DNA of 64,000 nt from Riptortus pedestris (Eukaryota > Arthropoda > Insecta > Hemiptera > Alydidae), in assembly GCA_019009955.1 (NCBI GenBank), contig CM032233.1, forward strand, positions 69,472,501 through 69,536,500. The letters run 5' to 3'. This document shows, piece after piece, positions 36,728 to 48,051 of the stretch. The notes beneath the pieces were generated by a model that worked only from the letters and a program-made list of their open reading frames with translations, ran no database searches and was not told where the DNA came from. A program made the position numbers and the translations under genes. Numbering within the stretch: position 1 is the stretch's first letter; the number at the start of each line of letters is the position of its first letter.

Positions 36728-36925
36728 TAGCAGACTTCCCTTGAGGGAAATCAGCCATTGTGGTTGTACTCGCGACACGATTTCCGAACAAATTCCTCAA
36801 ATGTTCTACCTAGGGGATGGCGAAAATGAGATCCTTTCATATTGATTCTCAGATTGAGATTCTTACCCCTCTAGCAGCCGCAGTTTTTGTTTGATCGTTA
36901 CCAAACTCGATACATAATCACACGC
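36728..36925 (-). mobile_element. HINE 3' fragment
   Basis: Hairpin gacttcccttgagggaaatc, block, no TA tract, then ctagcagccgcagtttttg and ccaaactcgatacataatc. It meets an opposite-strand copy head to head at about 36926. Confidence 0.75.
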
Positions 36926-37041
36926 TCACACCATCCGATTTCAGCCGTTAACGAATTTGATCTTTCTTTTACATGAAATTCTTATATATCGAGCTTGGAA
37001 ACGAAAAAACAAAAATTGCGACTGTTAAAGCTGTAATAGAC

Positions 37042-37108
<67 letters not shown>

Positions 37109-38542
37109 TTGTGTAAGGCAATAAGGAAAAACAAATCAATCTGGCTATAAAACCTAACAAGAGCTCTTGAAAAAGGTGGTAAAATGTAGCGGCGGGCTGG
37201 CAAGCAAAATATGATATGCACCATCAATGACCCCGAAGGAAAAGAAATCAGAGACAGAGAACAAATACTGCAGAGAGTAAAAAGCTTTTATGAAAGCCTA
37301 TATAGGGACCAGGAGAGAGGAGCTATTCAGGAGTGGCTGGAAATTGATGGTCAGCAAGAAGAAGATGAAGAACCCAGTATTCTCGAAGAGGAAGTGATAA
37401 AGGCAATAAAACAGCTGAAAGAAGGGAAGGCAGCTGGACTGGATGGTATTAGTGCAGAAGACATAAAGGCGGGAGGAGAGTTGATTGCCAAATGCCTAAC
37501 CAAATTATATAATCTGTGCTTGGAAAGCTGTAACATACCAGAAGACTGGCATTTATCAAAATTAATTTTATTATTTAAGAAAGATGACAGAAAAGAACTA
37601 ACTATTTAGAGACCCTAAAGTATACTGTCTACCAAATATGAAGTTTTTTCCACCATTATTATTAACGGAATTAATAAAAATTTAGAAGCAGATCTGTCAA
37701 AAACTCAGGTTGGCTTTAGAAAAAGGTTTTCTACCACGGATAACCTTTTTTAAATAAATGAAATCATAAAAAAAGCAAAAGAATACAACTTTCCTCTAGT
37801 TTTGCTATTCCTGGATTATGAAAAGGCCTTTGACACAATAAACACTAGTGAAATATTAACATTACTAAAGAAGAAAAATGTAAGCAGGAAAATAATAAAA
37901 CTTTTTGAAGAAATATACTTTAACTCCAAAACAAAATACAGCATGGATTCCCAGTCAACCACAATAAAGATCGAGAGAGGAGTTACGCAAGGAGAGAATG
38001 GCTCACCAAAAATGTTTATAGCTGCACTTCAAGGAATAGTGGATGAATGCAAATGGGAAGGAAAAAGTATTAGAATTGATGGAGAATGGTTAAGCCATTT
38101 AGAATTTGCCGATGATCAAGTCCTCATTGCATCATCTTTGGAAGAAGTAAAAGAAATGTTCAACAGAAGCAAAGGGTATGAGTATTGAGCTAAAAATTAA
38201 TATGAAAAAATTTCAGCTTGTGACTGTCAATACGGAAGATAGTAAGGAGATCCGAGGACAAGTAATAAAAAGTAGAAGATATTATATACTTAGAACAACT
38301 AATAACGAGAGGAAGGTGGAAGGAAATCCTGCGGAGAGTTAGCCTGGGCTGGAAGACTTTCTTAAGAAATAGAATGTTTTACAAGAGTAAGGCAGACAAT
38401 AAAATAAAAAAGAAACTTTGGAGTTCCACAGTATTACCTGTACTAACATATGGGTGCGAAACCTCGAGACTGGACATTTGAGGAAATAGTTCGAAATTCT
38501 CGTCAAGAGTACGACCTCAATAGTTTAAGGGAAGGTTGCTAA
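36926..38542 (+). mobile_element. HINE split by an RTE-like LINE
   Basis: Left part: ccatccgatttcagccgtt through acagacaac-like sequence and (TA)n 37044-37105. Right part: actggacatttgaggaaat, the cgtcaagagtacgacctcaa block and a broken hairpin ending GCTAA at 38542. The LINE occupies the space between. Confidence 0.8.
37106..38464 (+). pseudogene. RTE-like LINE, reverse transcriptase (broken)
   Basis: A 5'- and 3'-truncated non-LTR retrotransposon. One frame from 37211 gives the pre-RT region (DREQILQRVKSFYESLYRD), RT block LKEGKAAGLDGISAEDIK, and a TAG at 37607-37609 before RP. It continues KTQVGFRKRFSTTDNLF, a TAA at 37751-37753, then LLFLDYEKAFD with the first catalytic Asp (37814), GVTQGENGSPKMFIAALQG, IRIDGEWLSHL, and the FADD catalytic box at 38105-38116. 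A frameshift follows near 38170; the thumb region continues as GRWKEILRRVSLGWKTFLR and ends VLPVLTYGCET at 38464. Endonuclease and C-terminus are absent. The RRGV.QG...SP.LF..ALE-like and IRI.GE.L.HL.FADD pattern suggests the RTE clade. With two stops and one shift it is fairly young. Confidence 0.88.
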
Positions 38543-39157
<615 letters not shown>

Positions 39158-39283
39158 ACGGTCCATCACACAGGAGCTGCATAAACTAAGCACATTTTCC
39201 ACACGCTCATAGGACACACTGTCAATTTCTTCTCACCACATGTTCTCTATAAAAATCCGAAGAGAAGAAGTGAGCGGTCATTA

Positions 39284-39739
39284 CAGGGAGTTTCAAAAAG
39301 AATATACGAGTACGTATTACAAACTATCGTTCGCTGCGCCTCAGCTTGGCTATTGGAGAAACGAATACATAGTCTTGTTGATATAAGCCACTACATGCCA
39401 GTTGTCTACTGTTTTGCTTGGTAACCGTCATATGTTTAAAATGGCTACTCCGTGGCAGAAATCATTTTGAGTACTCGTGCTTGCGAAGAGCAATTAGTGC
39501 AGATGGTATCGGCATTTTTTAGAAATAGGATGTGTATGTAATGGAAAGAGTCCTGGCCGCCCTCGTGTTGCACGAATTCAAACTGCTTTCCAACGTAGCC
39601 CTTCAAAATCGACATTTAGTGGCTATAATATCAACTGGACTATGTACTCGTTTCTCAAATAGCTGAACTGAGGTGCAGCGATCGATAGTTTGGACAAAAA
39701 AATACTTCGTAATACGTATATTCTTTTTGAAACACACTG
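39284..39739 (+). mobile_element. Mariner/Tc1-superfamily element, 456 bp, internally deleted
   Basis: Inverted termini: cagggagtttcaaaaagaa at the left and ttctttttgaaacacactg at the right, both flanked by TA. The repeats extend about 35 bases (tatacgagtacgtatt / aatacgtata). It contains a relic transposase N-terminus (39441-39662). The catalytic part is deleted. Confidence 0.8.
39441..39662 (+). pseudogene. Transposase N-terminal fragment (MATPxQK type)
   Basis: In one frame with two internal stops: MATPWQKSF, TGA, VLVLAKSN, TAG, then CRWYRHFLEIGCVCNGKSPG, RPRVARIQTAFQRSPSKSTF and a stop at 39660. This is the N-terminal helix-turn-helix and GRPRV linker seen in a transposase family common in arthropods. 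In that family the missing middle would be the SVxxVQRxFR segment, so the second stop marks an internal deletion of roughly 25 codons. No catalytic residues remain. Confidence 0.75.
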
Positions 39740-40099
39740 TAAAATCATCACACAATACATTTGCATCTCATCTAAAGAAGATCTATTGAAAACAATATTT
39801 GGTATTTAAGCTTGCAATAAGTCATGTCATGATATATTCGCTTATTGTTCAAGTGCGATGACTAATAGTAGGGGTTCACTGAAGATTAAAAAGTACAAAA
39901 AAAACCTTAATACTCAATGTAGAAGTGTAAAGGACAACATTTAAAGATTATTAGATTTGCAACAAGATTGTTTATAAGGAAAGGGGAGCGTTTAAATGAC
40001 ATACTAAAATTATTCTAAATCAGCTGTTAGAAGGGACTCTGTCTTTATCTCTACCTTAATCCCTTCGATGTTCCTTGCCCCCCTTCATTCTAGTGTCTG

Positions 40100-40835
40100 A
40101 TTTCAAGAAATCAGCTATTGAGGTCGTGGTCATGACGCGATTTTCGAAAATTTTCTTCAAATGACCATCGACCCTAAACAGGAGATGCCGAAAATGAGGT
40201 CCGTTCAAAATTATATATATACCAAACTCGATATTTATTCGTTTTATGTAAAAAGAAAGATCAAGTTCGTAAATGGCTGAAATCGGACCAGTGGGAGAGG
40301 GGTTTTTATTGTGTGTGTGTGTGTGTGTGTGTGTGCGGCTATTGTCGTAAGTTTTTGGATTAGTTCGGCCGTTTCCGTAACTGTTCCTAACCGTTCTTGT
40401 CTTCTAACCTTTTACTTTGTGAGATATACGTATGCAAATACGTTCTGTTCATGACCCTCCCCCCGCCCTTTATTTCTTGGACTACTAAAATTTCAGTATT
40501 TAAAATATAAATTATTCTGATTAATTATAAATTGCAGTACTAGATATAGCAAATACTATGCAATAAAGTTAATGTGTTATATTCAGATGTATATCAGTAA
40601 TTGTTTTTCTTTCCGGTGAAGAATGTCTATCTGTTCAGCTCTCAGTGGTTGGCAGACCTATTTTTTTGCACTTCATAAGCCGTTGGGAACTTATTAAAAT
40701 GAACTTAACGATTCTCATTACCGTTTGTATTTACTCACGGTGGTTTTAAGTGTTAGCAGTATGCAGATTTCTCTATTGTAAAACTTCTCGTGGGAAATCT
40801 GCTTATTTTACGCAGCCCCTGCTTGACGGACTTTT
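40100..40835 (-). mobile_element. HINE with a (GT)n tract
   Basis: Hairpin half-lost (tttcaagaaatcagctatt), block, five TA (40212-40220), body cut at the C-rich patch and joined through (GT)n 40310-40336 to the 5' module (ggattagttcggccgtttc). Clean 5' end cagcccctgcttgacggac at 40832. Confidence 0.85.
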
Positions 40836-41954
40836 ATTGCATATATCAATTAAATGAGACTTGAAATTCAAGTACAATGATTCACAGGTCGAGTGATGAA
40901 ATGTTTATTGCTGTCATAAACCTAAGTGAATACTGAATGTGTAGTAGTGCATAATAAATGCTGTAAATGTAAAAATATGAATAACCCCTTTAATATTCTA
41001 TCCTTATGAGTGATAAAACAGCAGTTTTTTCTTTAGCACTGCACGAATCAGTTATATAGTGTTTTTGGTTATGAACAAAGAAAATTCTGATATAGGCACT
41101 AAACCAATTCCTTGTAATCCTTTGAAATGAAATTAAATAAATGTTTGAATTCATTTAACTTAAATTTAAATTTATGTTAAATGAAGGCATTTAATTTTAT
41201 TTGAACGTTAATTACGATATCTCTTCCAATGCGTCGGATCACAAAAAATCATAAATGATAATTTATAGATCCTTTCATGATGGCTCTATTAATTGTTTTT
41301 TAACTCCCCAATTTTTTATTTCATCCCCCTCTTACTCCCCCTGATTCGATATTAATTAAAACGGGAGGTGCAATACTAGACGGCACAGCAGTTCTAAATA
41401 TGAAATTTCAACATTCTAATACTGTTTCAACATCATTAGCTGTGATTAAAATACGTAAATAATGACTCATCCCACTCCGGATTTCTCATGTGGGATTAAT
41501 ATATTTAGTAAAAGCTTATTTCTAAGAAGTTGTAAAGAGAAGAAAAAAAAACGAAAGAAAAAAGCAAAGCAAGATGAGGAAAAATAAACTAAAAATAAGA
41601 TATGACGCAAGAAAAAAAGACATAAAACTGAACGAGGGGAGTTACGCTGGAAAACATAACATCATAAAAAAAAAAAGGAGAGACACAAAAAATATCCCTT
41701 TAAATTATTTCGTTATCTAAGGAAGAGTTACCCTAATTACATTTAATATTTTCCCTCTTACTTATTTTATTATTTTTAGCGTCCCTCTGCCTTCCCTGGG
41801 ACAAATAAATTCCACACAAATGGACGTACAATTATGATATATAAAAATTGGAATTCCATATGACTTTCCACTGTTGTTAAGTTACAATCCAAGTTTATTT
41901 TGCGCGAGAAAATATTGTAAACGTTATTTATTAAGAACCGATTGTGCTCTTGCG
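40836..41954. other. Non-coding stretch
   Basis: About 1.1 kb, A/T-rich, with a purine-rich part (41540-41690). Faint HINE-like words at 41225-41345 (tctcttccaatgcgtcgga, ccccctgattcgat) may be a very old body fragment. Confidence 0.4.
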
Positions 41955-42050
41955 GCTAATGGGGACGGACGGGTTATCTACAGGTTATCACTCTTTTCTA
42001 GCCCAAGTGAGACTGAGGATTATATTTATGCAGTTCGCCAATAAATAAAT
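41955..42050 (-). mobile_element. SINE tail fragment
   Basis: ggctaatggggacggacgg, ttatctacaggttatcact and ttctagcccaagtgagact match the 3' half of the tRNA-Leu SINE in reverse. The tRNA head is missing. Confidence 0.65.
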
Positions 42051-42169
42051 TTCTATTTTTTAACGCAGACATAGAATCCTCCACTCTATGTGTAACATTT
42101 ATCTATCTACAGCTAACTTTAACACCCATTGTATTTTGAAAAACATGATAATCTAAAGGTTTGTAGATG

Positions 42170-42860
42170 CATACATTGATTCAAGAAATGGTTTCCTGGT
42201 CCTTCCTCTTACCCTATGTCCATTACCATACCTTCAAATATGTGTTGAAATCGTTAAGGCTTATGGTATGTCCAAGATGTTTCACTTTCCATTTTTCCAT
42301 GCCTTTGATAAGGACTTTTACTTACCTCATTTAGAACTTTCGCGTTGGATTTTTTTTTTTATTCCAACTTGTTCTGGCGATTCTGCTCCGAATCCATATT
42401 TCCATTGCTTCCAATATATTATATTCCCTTTTGTGTGGAGTCCAACTTTCCCTCCCGTAAAACAATACTCTCCTAATGATAGACTACCAACCATTTTTTT
42501 GGTATCCATGTTTATATGCTTATTTAGTTAAACTACTCCTTTTTGCTACGGATGCTTGTTTAGCAAGTGCTATTATTACTCCACATCAGCTCTACTGTTA
42601 TTGTCTTCAGTGATGATGGTCCATAGGTAGCAAAACGTCCACTTTTTCAAGTACATTTAATGTATTCTAATATTTATATTTCCTTGATTCTGATTCTTCT
42701 CTAGAGCCAAAACTTTTGTTTAATGTGTATTTATTTTGAGTTTAAACACATCTAGAAAGTCCTTTAGGTCATTTAGTATTTTACTCATTTCTATTTCGGA
42801 CTTCGCCACGATTCCGATTTCATTTCATGCAATACATCTGTACTGCAATACATGTATTTT
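42170..42860 (-). pseudogene. LINE ORF2 C-terminal region (broken)
   Basis: On the minus strand several short frames line up with the thumb-to-C-terminus of an endonuclease/reverse-transcriptase LINE. In order: MSKILNDLKDFLDVFKLKIN, TITEDNNSRADVE-like ITEDNNSRADVE, RRVLFYGRESWTPHKRE, NILEAMEIWIRSRIARTSW, KHLGHTISLNDF and a degraded GKRKRGRTRKPF-type segment. At least four frameshifts separate them. The order and spacing are those of the family, but the catalytic fingers and palm lie outside or are lost. It differs from the LINE at 37106 and the one at 11820, so the window holds at least three LINE lineages. Confidence 0.65.
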
Positions 42861-42923
42861 AATATATAGTTAATAAGTCATTCACCCAAACAATACGTAC
42901 ACTAAACAGATTTTCCCAAAAGG

Positions 42924-42977
<54 letters not shown>

Positions 42978-43034
42978 TGTTGTTGTTTTTTTGGAGGTTT
43001 GGTCAATGTTGGTGAAAGAAACTTCTTAGTTTAT

Positions 43035-43073
43035 GCCGATATTTCGAGAATTTTATTTTCTCTTCTTCAGGGC
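43035..43073 (-). other. Hammerhead-like core, left arm
   Basis: On the minus strand: GCC, CTGAAGA, one A, a GAGAA/TTCTC stem with a 7-base loop, GAAA, TATC, GGC. GCC pairs with GGC as helix I; ATAT is self-complementary as a minimal helix III. One base separates the core from helix II, which is unusual. Confidence 0.4.
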
Positions 43074-43385
43074 TGTAAAAATACTGTTGCTACTTTATAA
43101 TATTGCACATTGTTGTTAAATTAGAGTGTAACAGGAGGTGTTTTTGCTTTTTTTACTTACCAGGACTAAAAATACTTAAAAATTACTATACATATTGCAC
43201 TAGACTGCTTACAGTAACCTTCCCTGTATTGTTAATATTGAGGAGGGCCACGGCCAGGGAAGGTTACTGTACTGTGTTTTTAAGTATCTTTAGTCTTGGT
43301 AAGTAAAAATAGCATAAACACCTCCTGTTACACTCTAATTTAACAACAATGTGCAATATTATAAAGTAGCAACCGTATTTTTACA

Positions 43386-43424
43386 GCCCTGAAGAAGAGA
43401 AAATAAAATTCTCGAAATATCGGC
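43386..43424 (+). other. Hammerhead-like core, right arm
   Basis: Same sequence as the left-arm core, on the plus strand. The predicted cut would fall after TATC and before GGC if the motif is active. Confidence 0.4.
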
Positions 43425-43844
43425 ATAAACTAAGAAGTTTCTTTCACCAACATTGACCAAACCTCCAAAAAAACAACAACACCATATATAAATATAACCT
43501 GGTCGAAAACATCAACACAATTATATATATACCTTTTGAACGGACCTGATTTCATCTCCTAGGAAGGGAATCACATTTGAAAACATGTTTCAATAAGCGC
43601 GACATGAGTACAAGCTCTTACTTAAAGGAAATCTTCTAAAATGCTATTTATAGATAAAATGTCTTATTCTTTAATATAGGCCGAGGTGGTTTGACCAAAA
43701 TTTCACTTAAAAAAATATCGAAAGATCCGACCTTGTGATTGATGCTGTAGAATTGTTGTTGCATACATTTTTTCATTACTGAAATATTAAAAAAGTTATT
43801 CGTACTTTCTTGGTAAACGCACTACTCAACGGATACTTAGAAAT

Positions 43845-43925
43845 ATAGAATATATGGTGAAATGAGAACACTAATGTGCAATGATAGGGAGGTGCGAAAT
43901 TTGCTTAGTTTACTCAGCCCTTTCT
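43845..43925 (-). mobile_element. HINE 5'-end fragment
   Basis: aatatagaatatatggtga, gtgcgaaatttgcttagtt and tactcagccctttc match the 5' end in reverse. Confidence 0.6.
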
Positions 43926-44749
43926 TTTATTTCTAACTTACTTCAGGAATATAATATAAACGCGTTGAAGTCCAAAAATAATAATAAAAAAAACTTTTCC
44001 CCGACGTCGATTTACTTTCAGTCGTTATTAGGAATTGGTTTCGAATTCATTTCCAATCTGCTCTAGTGAGTTTGAAACTTTTCATCAGTTGGTCATGGAA
44101 TTCGTCGTCGATAGAATTGAATCACGTATTTCTTAACGGGAATTTGCCAATGGAAAATAGAAACTGTTTCCTGTTGCCTTAAAAACTACTCTCTTTTTTT
44201 TCCTTTTCTTTTTTACCAATCGGATGAAAGGGCTTATAAGTCGTCTCTACAATAACTTTGGCCAATCTGTCATCCTTAGAAGCAGATATAATTTTTTTAT
44301 TATGCTTCTTTTAGTTTTGGATTTTCACGCTTAGCCCCCTGCAATACTAAATTTTCCGCATTTTCCGAAACGTACTACTGAAACACTATCTTCCCGTCAA
44401 TAAATTAAAAGAAGTCAACTTAAAAAAATAATAGAAACCACTTCGATTGAATCTGTATTACAGTTAATCTCAATATATGTGACTTGGAGTTAATATTTAA
44501 TATACATTTTCGAATAATATGATGCAGACATTTAAAAAAAATATTCAAATACAAATGTTCTTCAAAGAAAGCAAAGCAGCGCCCGTGTAAAGTTGTTTAA
44601 ACTAACCACAGAATAACATGGTACAAATGTTGCATAACATTCCCATGAGTCAGTAGAATCTAGAATATTTGTTTCCGATACGTTCATAGCTTCTTATTAA
44701 CTTACTACCCATTAACCAATCAGATAATGCTCTAATAGTAATCGAAAAT
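43926..44749. other. Non-coding stretch
   Basis: AT-rich with no recognised repeat or gene. Confidence 0.45.
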
Positions 44750-45010
44750 GTTTATTTGATCTATACCATACTCAATATTTAACCGTTTCATTCAACACTG
44801 AAGTTCATAGTCTTTAATGACTGAAATTGGACCAGGAACAGGGTGGTTTAGAGGGAGGAGAGATTCGAAACTTCAAAATATCACCGTTGTTACGCGTCGT
44901 ATCGAAAAATGTAAAAGAACCAATCCTGTTGAATACCGTTGCTCAATAATTGCTGTTGTACAGATTTATTTGTTGTATTTTTTTGTAATTAAGAAAATTG
45001 CATTCTACAA
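44750..45010 (-). mobile_element. HINE body fragment
   Basis: Starts tgatctataccatactcaa, keeps gtttagagggaggagagat and gcgtcgtatcgaaaaatg. No termini. Confidence 0.65.
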
Positions 45011-45399
45011 TACATTTGGAAATATGACATTTGTACAACCGCCTGTCATCACTCTCGACAGAAGCTACACCTCTTTCTATGATACTTGAAGAATAAAAGA
45101 TCCACTGCTATCACTTCACTTTACACTGTTATCCCTGGGTCATTTTCTCTTGTGGAACCTTGGAGGGGAATAACAACGATTACTAGAAAGGGCTAGGACT
45201 TCTGGATTATGATGATGGTTGAATAACCAGTAGTGAAAATTTTTGAATCTTAAGGGAATTAGGTCCTTAACGAATGGGATGTTGAGATCTCTATGAAGAA
45301 TGAGGTTTGAAATATATTATGGAGCATCCACTATGGTGGCCCGGACTTTGGATTGAAATGTCTGGATGAGTCTGATATTTACATAGCTTAATGCAGATA
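45011..45399. other. Non-coding stretch
   Basis: Less AT-rich than average; nothing recognised. Confidence 0.4.
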
Positions 45400-45488
45400 A
45401 ATAGATTGTGAGATGGGATCATCAGCGTATCATATTCCAGCGCGTCAGAAATCTGCTTAGTACACGCGGCACCTGCGTGACGGTCCTT
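45400..45488 (-). mobile_element. HINE 5'-end fragment, tandem junction
   Basis: gtgagatgggatcatcagc, tcagaaatctgcttagtac and cacctgcgtgacggtcc. Its 5' end meets the 3' end of the next copy with no spacer beyond T residues. Confidence 0.75.
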
Positions 45489-45642
45489 TTAGCAGATTTC
45501 CCTAAAGGGACTTTTACTCATGACGCGATTTTCGAAAACTTTCCTCAAATGTCCATCGATCGTAACTAGTAGATGACGAAAATGAGGTCCGTTCAAAACA
45601 TCTATCTATATAATTGCAACGTCTGTTTGTACTTCCGTTCAA

Positions 45643-45694
<52 letters not shown>

Positions 45695-46111
45695 TATACT
45701 TGTCTGGTACCACTGTAACGGTGGCAATTCTTATTTGATCTTAACCAAACTCGATATATAAGCGTTTCATCCAAAACTAAACGTCGACATTTAACTGTTT
45801 CATTACACACTAAAGATCGTACTAGTTAATTGCTGAAATCCGGGGGGGGTAAAGGGGAATTTTGAAAATTCTAAATGCCGTTTTGTTTTTTAGTCGTGTT
45901 GTAAAATGTTATAAAATCAATCTTGTTAATGTCTATACATTTGTTTCGTAACTCAAGTATTAAGCGAGTTTATAACACTTTTTACGCCCCCCCCCCCCAC
46001 CGCAAACCCTTTTATTCATTGGTTATTTTATATAGAAATAGAGAATGAGATCACCAGTGTGTTATACCAGAATATAGGAAATCTGCTTAGCCCCTGCGTG
46101 ACGGATCTTTT
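45489..46111 (-). mobile_element. HINE copy
   Basis: Starts ttagcagatttccctaaag (hairpin partly lost), block, a short diverged stretch (45600-45640), (TA)n 45647-45692, body with long C and G runs, and a shortened 5' end (ctgcttagcccctgcgtgacgga). Confidence 0.85.
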
Positions 46112-46779
46112 TTAAGAATGAGCTTTGCATGGAGGATCTGGAAGTATTATCGCTGCTGGGGGCTGTAAATGTGTTGGTGGTCCGTGGAGTCGATGGGTGG
46201 GGGGTATGTGCGTGACCAAACTCCACATACTACCTTCTTCCATTAGTCTAATTAAACTAATAAATTTGATCATTCTTTTCACAGCTGCCTACATCTTGCT
46301 GAAGATCTATGAGAAGTTAACACACGACGTAGAGGGAACGCCTCGGCTAAGAAGTTGGTTTGTTTATCCAACACATAAATTGTTGAAATATCTCTCGGAC
46401 AAATTATATATGTATTGTGTATATATACACCGAGTGCCCATAGATCAGTGATAGAGCGTCCGAGTTTAGATCATTTGAGTCAAGCAATGTCGAGTGCTTG
46501 AAGGGGTACATGAATCGGTGGCGGCCGCTAAGAGAGAACACCTGTTCGCTACCAGAGCGCGCTTGTGTCACGGCGATAGTGAATGACGGGAGTCTAGTGA
46601 GTAAATTAGTCTTTGAGCGTGTCGTATGACAAAGGTCACTGACTCTTCTGATACCGTCGAAGGATGGACTGACAATTGGTGATATAACCACTGCCTTCCG
46701 CACTGGTACTATTAGACCCGTCAGTCTTCTGGAGACAACTCATTCCAGGGCATCTGAGGTTGACGGGGGGTGATCACTC
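46112..46779. other. Unassigned, GC-rich block
   Basis: 46430-46770 is far richer in GC than its surroundings. It opens with gtgcccatagatcagtgat and agagcgtccgag, which resembles a tRNA A-box region, but I find no convincing B box. It may be an unrelated SINE, unique DNA or part of a gene. A 108-codon frame at 46125-46451 has no recognised domain. Confidence 0.4.
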
Positions 46780-47125
46780 ACTATGCAAAACTCTAATCAA
46801 TTTTTCGATGCGACGTATAGTAACGGAAATATTTCAAATTTTAGAAAATCCTCCCCTCTAAACCCCCCCCTACCACTGGTCCGATTTCAGCCATTAACGA
46901 AATTGATCTTTATTTTTGCATAAAACGCTTAAATATCGAGTTTGGTAACGATCAAACGAAAATTGCGACCGCTAGAGCGTTAACAGACAATATATATATA
47001 ATTTTGAACGGACCTCATTTTCGTCATCTCCTGGGTAGGATCGATGGACATTTGAAGAAATTTTTCGAAACTCGCGTCATGAGTACGACCTCAATAGCTA
47101 ATTTCCCTTAAGGGAAATCTGCTAA
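46780..47125 (+). mobile_element. HINE, 5'-truncated
   Basis: Enters at atcaatttttcgatgcgac; body, five TA, block, near-perfect hairpin and TGCTAA at 47125. Followed directly by another copy. Confidence 0.9.
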
Positions 47126-47372
47126 AATCCTCCCTCTTAACCCCCCCCCCCTCCCACTTGTTTGATTTCAGCCATTAACGAAATGAATCTACCATTTTGC
47201 ATAAAACGATTAAATATCGAGTATCGTTAACAGACAAATATATATATAGTTTTGAACGGACTTATTTTCTTTATCCCCAGGGTAGTACTTATGGACATTT
47301 GAAGACACTTTTCGAAAATCGCGCCATGGGTACGACCTCAATAGCTGATTTCCCTTAAGGGAAATCTGCTAA
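47126..47372 (+). mobile_element. HINE, tandem partner, 5'-truncated
   Basis: Begins at aatcctccctcttaacccc, exactly at the C-rich patch of the body, has a deletion just before the TA tract (gagtatcgttaacagac), then block, perfect hairpin and TGCTAA at 47372. Confidence 0.9.
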
Positions 47373-47439
47373 TAAAAATCTCCTGCTACACAAATCTCAA
47401 GTATACTTCTCAAAGGGACCTTACTATGGGCGAAATAAA

Positions 47440-47540
47440 ATCTAAGATACTACTGGGGGAATAAAATATGAGATATAGTCATTTATGTGTGGGATCCCTT
47501 GGGCAATGTGCTTAGTTAACGCAGCCCCTGCGTGACGGGG
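47440..47540 (-). mobile_element. HINE 5'-end fragment
   Basis: ataaaatatgagatatagtc, gggcaatgtgcttagttaa and cagcccctgcgtgacgggg. Confidence 0.75.
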
Positions 47541-48051
47541 TTGTCTATCATTAAACCAAATAAAAATATTGAATATTTAGAAGCGGCTCATTTATAAATT
47601 CTATTATGTAATTGTTCCATCCTTGACTTGGCTAACTAATTAACGTTGACAATTTACTGAAATTAGGAATTTCTCCACTCCTAATTATGAAATAACAATT
47701 TAATCAAGTTAAAAAAAAATTAGTCCTCGTTATCCAATTAATGTCTAAACGAGTTCTTGGTCCTTTTAGTAGCCAAATTATATTGGATTATAGTCCAACT
47801 AATAATAATTAATTCAGAAAATGATTTCCGTTGACATTTTTTACACTATCATTAGTTCTACTCTGTCAAATAAATATTTACAGAATCCAGGCCAAAAATG
47901 CGTCAATTAAATATAAATAACTCCATCGGTTTACGGATATCGTTATTCCGTTCAAAGTGTTTAACAATTTTAATTTTTTTTGGCGATTTTGTTCATGATA
48001 ATACGTTTTTGAGGCAGTTTAGACGTCTGATTCGTACTGAATATGTATGAA
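47541..48051. other. Non-coding stretch
   Basis: AT-rich, no recognised content. Confidence 0.45.

Larger units (their letters stand above)
39158..40000 (+). mobile_element. HINE with nested mariner-like element
   Basis: Starts acggtccatcacacaggag, continues to gaagaagtgagcggtca, is interrupted at 39284-39739, then resumes with cacaatacatttgcatctc and gtatttaagcttgcaataa. The 3' half is lost. Here the insertion lies in the 5' module, not the TA tract. Confidence 0.8.
42976..43483. mobile_element. 508-bp palindromic element, Penelope-like features
   Basis: Two arms of 208 bp (42976-43183 and 43276-43483), nearly identical in reverse, surround a 92-bp centre with its own inverted pair (acagtaaccttccctg / cagggaaggttactgt). 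It begins ggtgttgttgtttttttgg and is set in TA repeats. Each arm carries a hammerhead-like core. Inverted or partial terminal repeats with hammerhead motifs are known in Penelope-like retroelements; no reverse transcriptase or GIY-YIG frame is present, so assignment rests on structure only. A shorter relative is at 59463. Confidence 0.75.
42900..43639 (+). mobile_element. HINE remnant split by a palindromic element
   Basis: Left: cactaaacagattttccca and (TA)n 42926-42975. Right: tatatataccttttgaacgg, tctcctaggaaggg, a decayed block and atcttctaaa at 43631-43640. Most of the body is missing, so the left part is less certain. Confidence 0.55.

Noticed and set aside
42268..42531. Plus-strand 87-codon frame as a gene
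   Set aside because: It is the antisense of a decayed LINE C-terminus readable on the minus strand.
46125..46451. 108-codon frame as a membrane protein
   Set aside because: It begins at a HINE end and ends in unassigned DNA; one hydrophobic stretch is not enough evidence.
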